Assembly (NCBI GenBank): GCA_016874835.1
Contig: VGTB01000007.1
Location: 1-40,246 of the forward strand
Source: Deltaproteobacteria bacterium
GTDB lineage: Bacteria; Desulfobacterota; Syntrophia; Syntrophales; UBA2185
Direction of reading: 5' to 3'
Length of the DNA stretch: 40,246 bases
Shown here: piece after piece, positions 9,176-15,633 of the stretch
How the letters are laid out: each line of letters opens with the position of its first letter
Position numbering within the stretch: the stretch's first letter is position 1
Notes under the pieces: generated by a model
Seen by the model: the letters and a program-made list of their open reading frames with translations, nothing else
Databases searched by the model: none
Told to the model about the DNA's origin: nothing
Program-made: the position numbers and the translations under genes

Positions 9176-9799
9176 TCATTGATCAAGAAGCCCCTTGAAA
9201 AGAATATTTAAAACGGTGTCCGGGTCTTCCGGGTAGGGATGGTGTTCAGGCTCTTCAAGCCAGAGAAACAGAAAGGCATTGGTCAGGTTTACGAGGGAAA
9301 CGGACAGGTGATACGGGTCAGCGATCCTCTTAAACCGTTTCTTTTTGATACCTGCTTCGAAAACCAGGGCGAGGCTTTGCAGGAATTTGCCGTATCTTTC
9401 CCTGATATCGGCATCAAATCCCACCATGACATTGAACTTGGCTCCCTGAGTCTCTGCCAGATAGAGACGGATAACGGACGCATTGGCACGAAATACTTCA
9501 CCTTTTGCCCGGACGTAATTTCGAAGTTTCTCAACCTCATCATCCGTCTCTTCCAAAGCTTTCGTCAGCGCCTCATGGAACCTGTCTGTATTCTCCAGGA
9601 TCAGGGTTCTATAGAGGTCCTCTTTGTTTCGGAAGAATTTATAGAGAGTTCCAATCGCGAATTCCGCCTTCTCGGCGATCTCGTGCATCGGCACGTTGTG
9701 GTACCCCTTTTCCGAGAAAAGCTCGAGCGCAGCGGAAAGCATCTCTTGACGTTGCCTTAATTTCTCTCGGTCTCTCCTTGATAGTGCCTTGTTTTTCAT
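9176..9799 (-). CDS. TetR-family repressor of the efflux operon
   Basis: The 207-residue protein has an N-terminal TetR helix-turn-helix (about residues 14-60). It includes A-A-L-E-L-F-S-E-K-G-Y, M-H-E-I-A-E-K-A-E and the recognition-helix signature I-G-T-L-Y-K-F-F-R-N-K-E-D-L. The C-terminal helical half should bind a ligand or pump substrate. It lies immediately upstream of the adaptor gene on the same strand, so it is probably co-transcribed and represses its own operon. TCAC/GTGA inverted repeats and a strong promoter lie just upstream. The ribosome site before the ATG is weak. Confidence 0.92.
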   Translation of the reverse strand: MKNKALSRRDREKLRQRQEMLSAALELFSEKGYHNVPMHEIAEKAEFAIGTLYKFFRNKEDLYRTLILENTDRFHEALTKALEETDDEVEKLRNYVRAKGEVFRANASVIRLYLAETQGAKFNVMVGFDADIRERYGKFLQSLALVFEAGIKKKRFKRIADPYHLSVSLVNLTNAFLFLWLEEPEHHPYPEDPDTVLNILFKGLLDQ

Positions 9800-9826
9800 C
9801 GTGTAAGGTTCCGTGCCAGTGTTGCA

Positions 9827-9852
9827 TCACGTAAATGTGAACGACATGTCAC
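9827..9852 (-). promoter_or_regulatory. candidate TetR operator
   Basis: TCAC and GTGA half-sites alternate here: TCAC (9827-9830), GTGA (9837-9840) and TCAC (9849-9852), with the self-complementary GACATGTC at 9843-9850 between the last two. The array sits between the predicted -10 element and the tetR start codon, a usual place for autorepression. Assignment to this TetR is inferred from position only. Confidence 0.45.
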
Positions 9853-9879
9853 TATATAGAACCATGCGTCACAAGTCAA
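9851..9879 (-). promoter_or_regulatory. sigma-70-type promoter of the tetR-efflux operon
   Basis: On the minus strand TTGACT (9874-9879) and TATAGT (9851-9856) are separated by 17 bases, five of six matches to consensus in each box. Transcription would start near 9845, about 45 bases before the tetR ATG. The -10 box touches the candidate operator. Confidence 0.6.
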
Positions 9880-10010
9880 GCAGAATATCGAGCAGGATTA
9901 TGAGTCGATGTTGAGGGGAATCCGGAAATGACCCGACAAATCAATATCGCAGGGATTTTCTCATCTGTTACAGCGGGTCAGTAAGGAGGGAACTTCCCGT
10001 CAATAAAAAA

Positions 10011-10718
10011 TTATCCGATTTTCCCAAACATATTTTCAAGAGGGAGGTAACAATCAGGGGGTGGTTCAGAGAAATGAGAAATTTTTTTAATGACTCCGGC
10101 TACCTTCACGCCGGATATGTCCTCGATTGCCCACCTGTTTTCCTCGATTATCGCAGGCGGTATCGGTGCATCGCCGGCATCGATGAATATGACTCCCAGG
10201 GGAGTCAACCCCCTTCTCCATAACGCTTCGATCGTAAGCAGGGTATGGTTGATGGTACCCAAACCTGCCCTGGCGGCGATAACCGGTTTTCCGTCTGTGC
10301 GCGTGATCATGTCGGCGATCAGGGTTTTTCCCGCCACGGGTACTAACGCACCGCCCGCACCTTCAAGGATGAGGGGAGAGAATGACTGCGCTTTTTCCGC
10401 TACCGCCTGTTCTATAATCTCCAGGTCGATTGTTTTTCCTTCATCCCGGGCGGCGAAAAGGGGGGCCTTGGGGTTCCGGAAACAGTACACTACGGATTCT
10501 GCAGGTTCCCTGTCACGTAAAGATTCAACGTGCTGATAGATGAACCGGGCGTCGCTGTCGATATCGTGGGCTTCCCTACATCCGGTCTGAACCGGTTTGA
10601 GATAAAAGGGGGTGTACCCCCGCGAGAAAAAGAACTGCATCATGAGGAGACACAGCACCGTTTTCCCCACCCCCGTATCGGTTCCCACGACAAACAGATT
10701 CCCGATGTCTTTATTCAC
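10011..10718 (-). CDS. bioD: ATP-dependent dethiobiotin synthetase
   Basis: The 235-residue enzyme closes the ureido ring of dethiobiotin from 7,8-diaminopelargonic acid, CO2 and ATP. The N-terminal P-loop G-T-D-T-G-V-G-K-T is at 12-20, followed by the K-P-V-Q-T-G motif that contacts substrate, and by E-G-A-G-G-A near 119-124. It is the last gene of the biotin operon and its start overlaps the end of bioF by eight bases. Its 3' end carries the 86-base direct repeat shared with 3047-3132. The C-terminal tail after K-K-I-S-H-F-S differs from the other copy. Confidence 0.95.
   Translation of the reverse strand: MNKDIGNLFVVGTDTGVGKTVLCLLMMQFFFSRGYTPFYLKPVQTGCREAHDIDSDARFIYQHVESLRDREPAESVVYCFRNPKAPLFAARDEGKTIDLEIIEQAVAEKAQSFSPLILEGAGGALVPVAGKTLIADMITRTDGKPVIAARAGLGTINHTLLTIEALWRRGLTPLGVIFIDAGDAPIPPAIIEENRWAIEDISGVKVAGVIKKISHFSEPPPDCYLPLENMFGKIG
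10075..10160 (-). repeat. direct repeat copy 2, inside the 3' end of bioD
   Basis: This 86-base block matches 3047-3132 at 85 positions, in direct orientation and 7028 bases apart. The single difference is G here against A at 3064. Outside the block the similarity falls off on both sides but is still traceable to about 10021 and 10180. The efflux operon and its TetR gene lie entirely between the two copies. Confidence 0.9.
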
Positions 10719-11850
10719 GCATTGACTCCTTCAGGAGTTCTATGAAGAGAGTAATATCCTCTTTTTCATGGAGTGCGGTGATTCCTACCCTCAGAATCGC
10801 CCGGTGGAGAGGAACTGTGGGGTACCTTGCCGGTAGAACGAAAATATTTTTTCCCAGAAGCCGGCGGGATACCTGAACCGCTTTTTTTTCATCACCTATC
10901 TCCAGGGCCAGGATGTGGGCGTCACCGGAAACCCTGAAGCCTTCCCTGGTAAGGCTCTCTTTCATAAAAGAGCTTGCCTCCTTCAGGTGGTTCCGTTTTG
11001 CGTCGCACGCCCGGACGATTTCCAGGATATCAATGACGGTGGCGGCGTGTGCCTCCGGGAGGGTGGTGGTGTAGATCAGGGGAGAGGAAAAGTTGAACAG
11101 GTATTCCTTGAATCCTTCCGGGAGTAAGACAAAGGCTCCGAAGAAGCCGAAAGCCTTACCGAATGTCCCTACCGCAATATCCGCGACGTCTCCGGCGATA
11201 CCTCGACCTCCGTTGCCGATGGCACCGAAGGCATGGGCTTCATCGACAACCGTGAGGAAACCATACCTCTCCTTCAGTTTCTTTAACCCGGAAACATCGA
11301 GGAGATCCCCGTCCATGCTGAAGAGCGATTCTGTGAGCACGGCGGCCTGGGAATTCCTGGTTGCGTGCAGGCGTTTTTCCAGGTGAGCCAAAGAGGAGTG
11401 TTTGTACCCGTAGAACTGTGCCCCACTCATAATCATTCCCTTGACGCTGCTCGCATGGATGTGTTTATCAAAGATCACCGTATCTCCCCGCTCGAAGAAG
11501 GTGGAGAGAATGCCCATGTTCGCCTGATAGCCGCTGGGGTAAAAGAGGGCGTCCCGATAGCCGAAGTATGAGGCGTACGCGTGTTCGGCCTTGTTTATTA
11601 TGGAATAGTTTCCCGACACCAGGCGCGACGAGGAGGACGATGTCCCGTATTTCCGGAAATTCTCGGCGGCTTTCTGCCGCAGCTTCCTGGACTGACTGAG
11701 CCCAAGATAATCATTGGAGGCAAAATTCAGGACCTCCCTGCCTTCCATGAGGAGGTATTTCCCCGATCTCTCTTTCACCTCAGGCGGGTTGCGATAGAGG
11801 TCGGCCTGCTCCTGGCTTAGCAGACGGTTTTTGAATCGTTCAGCAAACAC
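10711..11850 (-). CDS. bioF: 8-amino-7-oxononanoate synthase
   Basis: This 379-residue, fold-type I PLP enzyme condenses a pimeloyl thioester with L-alanine, the first step dedicated to the biotin rings. Family marks are F-A-S-N-D-Y-L-G-L near 43-51, the cofactor aspartate in V-V-D-E-A-H (D203), and the PLP lysine K232 in T-F-G-K-A-F-G. Within the alpha-oxoamine synthase family 2-amino-3-ketobutyrate ligase is the main alternative, but the position between biotin genes settles it. Translation appears to start at a GTG (11848-11850) preceded by AGGAAGG, overlapping the upstream FabZ-like gene by 34 bases. Confidence 0.93.
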   Translation of the reverse strand: MFAERFKNRLLSQEQADLYRNPPEVKERSGKYLLMEGREVLNFASNDYLGLSQSRKLRQKAAENFRKYGTSSSSSRLVSGNYSIINKAEHAYASYFGYRDALFYPSGYQANMGILSTFFERGDTVIFDKHIHASSVKGMIMSGAQFYGYKHSSLAHLEKRLHATRNSQAAVLTESLFSMDGDLLDVSGLKKLKERYGFLTVVDEAHAFGAIGNGGRGIAGDVADIAVGTFGKAFGFFGAFVLLPEGFKEYLFNFSSPLIYTTTLPEAHAATVIDILEIVRACDAKRNHLKEASSFMKESLTREGFRVSGDAHILALEIGDEKKAVQVSRRLLGKNIFVLPARYPTVPLHRAILRVGITALHEKEDITLFIELLKESMRE

Positions 11851-12305
11851 GAAAACACCTTCCTGTAATGATGATGCAATGTCTCCTGTTTAAAATAATC
11901 GTTGTATTCAACTGAGCCGAAGAGAAGATCGCCCTCAATAACCTTTCTTCTGTCTTTCTCTGAGTGTAACCTGACCTGAAAAGCCGAATCGCTCCTGCTG
12001 ACCAGATCTCCGGAAAAAGTATATTCTCCCGAAAGTACCGGTCCGGTGGAAAAAACGCAGCGGGCGATCTTGAGAAGAAAGACGTGTTTGGAAAAATCGG
12101 TGAGCGAACGGATGAAAAATGCCCCTAACTGTGCGAGGGATTCCAGACCTAAATAGACGGGATCTCCCGCATAGGAGCGTATTCCCACAATGCGGCTCTC
12201 GCTTATTTCCACGATCCTGTCCAGGAGAAGGAAACTCTTCATCCCTGTGCGCACAACTATGTGCGTGTTGAATGAGTCTGTGTTGAAAAAATTCATCTCG
12301 TACAC
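11817..12305 (-). CDS. FabZ-like hotdog protein lacking the catalytic His loop (subunit B)
   Basis: The 162-residue protein aligns with the N-terminal half of FabZ dehydratases: F-L-L-L-D-R-I-V-E at 25-33 corresponds to the F-L-L-V-D-R block. It is followed by an L-E-S-L-A-Q segment matching the L-E-A-M-A-Q helix that carries the catalytic Glu (E55 here). The expected H-F-P-G-x-P-x-x-P-G loop between these blocks is missing, a deletion of roughly ten residues, so there is no catalytic His. Later strands (R-C-V-F-S-T-G-P-V-L-S-G) match the FabZ A-R-F-K-R-P-V-V-P-G region. It overlaps the synthase gene upstream by 13 bases and bioF downstream by 34. By analogy with heteromeric dehydratases such as mycobacterial HadAB, I infer a partner role with the FabZ-like protein at 15282-15608. 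Confidence 0.7.
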   Translation of the reverse strand: MYEMNFFNTDSFNTHIVVRTGMKSFLLLDRIVEISESRIVGIRSYAGDPVYLGLESLAQLGAFFIRSLTDFSKHVFLLKIARCVFSTGPVLSGEYTFSGDLVSRSDSAFQVRLHSEKDRRKVIEGDLLFGSVEYNDYFKQETLHHHYRKVFSCLLNDSKTVC

Positions 12306-13501
12306 CTTATGATAAGTGCGCTGTTCTGGCCGCCGAAACCGAAGTTCTGGATGACGGCGGTGCGAAAGGAAACATTCTTACCCTGCCTGACGAAATTGAT
12401 CTCTCCATGACAGGGCTCATCGAGGTTTCTGATTTCCGGGAGATACTCCTCCCGCATACAGATGAGCAATAAGGCAAGTTCCAGGGCTCCACATGCGGCG
12501 GAGGCATGTCCGATCCATGATTTAAAGGCGATCACGCGGGGGGAATTCTTCCCGTAGAGATCGGCAATCAGGTGTGCTTCTCTCTCATCGTTGAGAATCG
12601 TGCTCGTTCCGTGGGCGGAAATTACCTCGATCTTCGACGGAGATACTCCCGCTTCATTGAGAGCCGACATTACTGCAATCCTTCCCCTCTCCACACCTTT
12701 TTCGGGGGCTGTCAAGTTATACGCATCCAGCGTACACCCGTAACCGCATATCTCACCTAATATCTCTGCCCCCCGTTTCTCTGCTGCTTCCAGTTCTTCC
12801 AGGAGGAAAAAAGCACCTCCCTCCCCGGGGACAAAGCCACTGCGGCTGTTGTCGAAAGGCCTGCTTGCCCCGTCGGGTGAGTTATTTCCGACATACAGGG
12901 CATTCGCCTTTTTGTATGCAAGGATTCCCCCGGGACTCAGACGGGAATCTCCTCCCCCGGCGAATGCACGCTTCAGATAGCCGTCTTTGATTCTTCGATA
13001 GGCTTCCCCGATTGCCTGCAGTGAAGCGGAACAGGCGGTGGATATGGTGAGGTTTTCCCCGTGGATGCCTGAAAGTTTCGCGATGGCTGATGCAGCCGTG
13101 TTCGGGAGAAACCTCAGGATCCACAATGCCCGAAGGTCTTCCCTGTCGACATTCCCTCCCCTGATCTCGGGAAATTCCCCGCCGATGTCCAGATTGGGAC
13201 CTGTGCCGGTGAAAAGACCCGCATCCGGGAGGTCTTCTTTTCTGTAACCGGAGTTTCTTATCAACTCCGTGGCGGCTGCTGCGGCAAACTGGGCACCCCT
13301 GTTGAGATAGCGGCCGTCTTTAAAGGGACCGGTATAGTCTCTCAGGCTGAAATTCTTTACGGGAGCGGTGACGACCTCCGAGTCAAACGGTGGTCTCTCG
13401 AAGGACACTCTTCCCTCTTTGAAACTTTTGATAATCTCACGGGGATTATGACCGAGTGAGGAGAGCACGCTCGTGGCGGTTATGACAACTCTTTTCTTCA
13501 T
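12293..13501 (-). CDS. FabF-like beta-ketoacyl-ACP synthase of the biotin operon
   Basis: The 402-residue protein is a complete KAS I/II-type condensing enzyme. The nucleophile C157 is in S-T-A-C-S-A-S, the two histidines are H297 (A-H-G-T-S-T) and H332 (I-G-H-A-S-A-A-C-G), and the lysine is K327. The usual C-terminal glycine-rich F-G-F-G-G-Q-N is present. Such enzymes extend acyl-ACP with malonyl-ACP. Placement inside the biotin operon, with its own ACP, reductase and dehydratase-like genes, suggests a paralogue dedicated to building the pimeloyl chain. The ATG is three bases after the nitroreductase stop. Its starter (malonyl, glutaryl or another acyl group) cannot be deduced from sequence. 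Confidence 0.9.
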   Translation of the reverse strand: MKKRVVITATSVLSSLGHNPREIIKSFKEGRVSFERPPFDSEVVTAPVKNFSLRDYTGPFKDGRYLNRGAQFAAAAATELIRNSGYRKEDLPDAGLFTGTGPNLDIGGEFPEIRGGNVDREDLRALWILRFLPNTAASAIAKLSGIHGENLTISTACSASLQAIGEAYRRIKDGYLKRAFAGGGDSRLSPGGILAYKKANALYVGNNSPDGASRPFDNSRSGFVPGEGGAFFLLEELEAAEKRGAEILGEICGYGCTLDAYNLTAPEKGVERGRIAVMSALNEAGVSPSKIEVISAHGTSTILNDEREAHLIADLYGKNSPRVIAFKSWIGHASAACGALELALLLICMREEYLPEIRNLDEPCHGEINFVRQGKNVSFRTAVIQNFGFGGQNSALIIRCTR

Positions 13502-13504
13502 AAT

Positions 13505-14143
13505 TCAGATTTCTCTGTAAATCTCCGATATATCTTTGCGCTTTGAGAGAGATGCTTCCTCGTCGGGGTAGCCGGTTGTGACGAAGCACCTGATCTCGAT
13601 TTGTTCCAGCGAGAGAATCTTCTCCGGATTCTCTATAAAGGCCAGAGGTGCAGTGAGGATGCAGGCACCAAGGCCGAGTTCCTCCGCCTTCAGAAGATAT
13701 CCGTAGAGCGACAGACCCACGCTGATATCCAGGTCCTTTTGAGCGTTCTGGTACTGTATTTTCAGGCCAGTTTTCCCGAGTCTTTCCGTGAAACCGTTAT
13801 GTCTCGATAAAGTGCCGACTGCAAAGAGCACGGGGGCGTGGAACATAAACTTCGAATACCGGTAGTAGTAGTTGATCCAGTTTTTTGCTCTTTTTGATCC
13901 GTCTGCCTCTGATGCGGCCCGCAACAAACGATCCCTCCCCTCCCGCATGGCTTGATGGAGAAGATCAGTCACATGGGGGGAACGGAGGCGGATGAAGCGA
14001 ACCGGCTGGGTATTGGAGGGGGATGGGGCTCTCATCGCCGCGAGGATCATGCTTTTTATCCACTCCTCCGGAGGGGATTCTTCCCTGTATTTCCGGATGC
14101 TCCTCCTTCTATAGATCAGTTCATCCAGGGGAGTTGCAATCAT
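13505..14143 (-). CDS. nitroreductase-family flavoprotein of the biotin operon
   Basis: This 212-residue protein has the FMN-binding signature of the nitroreductase superfamily: R-R-S-I-R-K-Y near 13-19, A-P-S-P-S-N-T-Q-P at 40-48, and A-E-E-L-G-L-G-A-C-I followed by the C-terminal G-Y-P motif. Members use NAD(P)H to reduce diverse substrates, including activated double bonds. It lies between the ACP and the FabF-like synthase with gaps of four and three bases, so co-translation is nearly certain. The cluster has ketosynthase, ketoreductase and dehydratase candidates but no FabI, FabK, FabL or FabV. I infer it may serve as the enoyl reductase. A chemically unrelated redox role remains possible. 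Confidence 0.85.
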   Translation of the reverse strand: MIATPLDELIYRRRSIRKYREESPPEEWIKSMILAAMRAPSPSNTQPVRFIRLRSPHVTDLLHQAMREGRDRLLRAASEADGSKRAKNWINYYYRYSKFMFHAPVLFAVGTLSRHNGFTERLGKTGLKIQYQNAQKDLDISVGLSLYGYLLKAEELGLGACILTAPLAFIENPEKILSLEQIEIRCFVTTGYPDEEASLSKRKDISEIYREI

Positions 14144-14147
14144 GGTG

Positions 14148-14519
14148 TCATGCTTCCTTTGAGTGAAACGCGATGTAGCCCATCACATCCTTGACCTTCA
14201 GCTGAGGCCCTTTTCCGATGTTTTTTATGATTTCCTCAACTCTCTGTGCCGTAAGAAAGGGGTACTTTGTTGCGACGTAGGGAACTGCGTCCTCCTTTCG
14301 CTGTTCCGCTTCTGTGAGGTGAAGCCTGAAGCGTGTCAGGAATATCTCTTCATCCTTCACCTTGATTTTGAAACAGCTGTTAATGGCGACCGCCAGCTCA
14401 AGAAGATCGATGGATTCCGCTCCCAGTTCCTGAATCAGATAGGTTTCCGGTGTAATATCTCCGTTATCCAGATCAAGTAACTCTGTGAGAATTTTTTTGA
14501 GCTCCTCCAGAATATTCAT
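14148..14519 (-). CDS. acyl carrier protein with a long C-terminal insertion
   Basis: The first 50 residues read as a typical ACP: an amphipathic helix I, then the phosphopantetheine site L-G-A-E-S-I-D with attachment serine S36, and helix II (L-L-E-L-A-V-A-I). The protein is 123 residues instead of about 78. Roughly 40 residues, from near 66 to 105, rich in charged residues, are inserted before the last helix (V-K-D-V-M-G-Y-I). It should carry growing acyl chains for the enzymes encoded around it. It begins 22 bases after the SDR gene and ends four bases before the nitroreductase gene. It is not the general fatty acid ACP by context. Confidence 0.85.
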   Translation of the reverse strand: MNILEELKKILTELLDLDNGDITPETYLIQELGAESIDLLELAVAINSCFKIKVKDEEIFLTRFRLHLTEAEQRKEDAVPYVATKYPFLTAQRVEEIIKNIGKGPQLKVKDVMGYIAFHSKEA

Positions 14520-14541
14520 ATCGCCTCCGTGGATTCATAAT

Positions 14542-15285
14542 TCATTTTCTTGATGTCAAACCACCATCCATTGTGATCACCGTGGCGTTGATGGCAGAGG
14601 CGCTGTCTGCAAGGAGAAAGAGGACAGTTTCCGCGATCTCTTCTCCGGTGATTGCTCTTTTTACGGGTATTTTCTCGAGAATATCTTCACCACGCGCATT
14701 CAGGAATGCCTTTCCCCGCCCTGCCGTGACATAGCCCGGTCGGAGAATTACCGTGGTTATTCCACGCCCCCCGAGTTCCAGACCCATACTCCGGTAAAGC
14801 GCTTCCGATGCGAGTTTGGACGCCGCGTAGAAACCCTGGCCGGGGTTGGGGCTTTCCGCCGCTGCCGACGAGATGAATACAAGCCGTCCCCGTCTTTTTT
14901 TCAGCATGACTCTTGCTGCTGTCTTCAGCAATTCCGCACGAAAGGAGACGTTTTCCGTGAAGTATCGGTACAGGGTTTCCTCATCTGCTGAGGCGATGAG
15001 GTTCTCATAGTTTCCCTGGGCAAAATCGACCAGATAGTCCAGATCCTCACCGATCCGCGGGAAGAGGGTTTGTAATGATTCTCGCGTACCGAACTCAAGG
15101 TACGCCGTCTCGTATTTTCCCGTAAACGGGAGCAATTCCCTGTGTATCGCCTTCAGACCCGCTTCGCTCCTGTGAGTGAGGATCGGAAAGAGGGCGGAGG
15201 CAATCATGTGTTGTGCGAGGGTGAGCGCGAGCTCACAGGTCCCGCCGATGATCAATGCGCGCTTCCCGGAAAAGGTGAGGTTCAT
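14542..15285 (-). CDS. SDR oxidoreductase, FabG-like, with atypical nucleotide loop
   Basis: I use the ATG at 15283-15285, which overlaps the upstream stop codon as ATGA; a longer frame begins at 15336 but has no support. The 247-residue product is a classical short-chain dehydrogenase with catalytic Y153 and K157 (Y-A-A-S-K), serine at 139-140 and the P-G-Y-V-T segment after strand six. It should reduce 3-oxoacyl-ACP. The nucleotide-binding loop reads G-G-T-C-E-L-A where FabG has a T-G-x-x-x-G-I-G pattern: the second and third glycines are replaced. The usual N-N-A-G motif is D-F-A-Q-G-N. Coenzyme use may therefore differ from FabG. Confidence 0.83.
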   Translation of the reverse strand: MNLTFSGKRALIIGGTCELALTLAQHMIASALFPILTHRSEAGLKAIHRELLPFTGKYETAYLEFGTRESLQTLFPRIGEDLDYLVDFAQGNYENLIASADEETLYRYFTENVSFRAELLKTAARVMLKKRRGRLVFISSAAAESPNPGQGFYAASKLASEALYRSMGLELGGRGITTVILRPGYVTAGRGKAFLNARGEDILEKIPVKRAITGEEIAETVLFLLADSASAINATVITMDGGLTSRK

Positions 15286-15608
15286 TTTGATACTATCCCT
15301 GTTACCATTTTTCTCTCTTTCTCGATGATGGAGCAATGAAGCCGATTTCCCTTACGTTCAATGCGAAAGCGGTGAATGCCGGGGCGGAGGAACTCTCTGA
15401 ATCTGAAATTCTGTATTGTGAGAGGGTTGGTCGAGAAACCAATTTCTTCCGCCGCTTTCATGAAGGCATGCACAATCAGGCTTCCCGGAACGACCGGATA
15501 CCCCGGAAAGTGTTCATGGTAGATGTCGTCGTCGGGATCAAATTGAAAGACGCCTTCCCAGCTGTGCCTCTTAGAGCCTCCGATTGTTGCCGTATGATCT
15601 CTGTTCAT
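15282..15608 (-). CDS. FabZ-like dehydratase with catalytic His but no Glu (subunit A)
   Basis: The likely start is the ATG at 15606-15608, giving 108 residues; the frame extends to 15695 but would overlap bioA by 62 bases. It contains an excellent FabZ active-site loop, H-E-H-F-P-G-Y-P-V-V-P-G, with catalytic His at position 33. The residue 14 places later, glutamate in FabZ and aspartate in FabA, is His47 here (L-I-V-H-A-F). The N-terminal FabZ block F-L-L-V-D-R is absent. The C-terminal strand F-R-F-R-E-F-L-R-P-G is normal. On its own the protein should be inactive or altered; pairing with the protein at 11817-12305 could restore the His/Glu pair. It lies 25 bases after bioA and overlaps the SDR start. 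Confidence 0.78.
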   Translation of the reverse strand: MNRDHTATIGGSKRHSWEGVFQFDPDDDIYHEHFPGYPVVPGSLIVHAFMKAAEEIGFSTNPLTIQNFRFREFLRPGIHRFRIERKGNRLHCSIIEKERKMVTGIVSK

Positions 15609-15633
15609 TTCCCAGTCTCGTGTGAATGGTAAT

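Noticed and set aside
9080-9179. Alternative starts for the efflux adaptor at 9179 or 9080
   Set aside because: The ATG at 9113 alone has a good ribosome site; 9179 would overlap the TetR gene's end and put extra residues before the lipoprotein signal.
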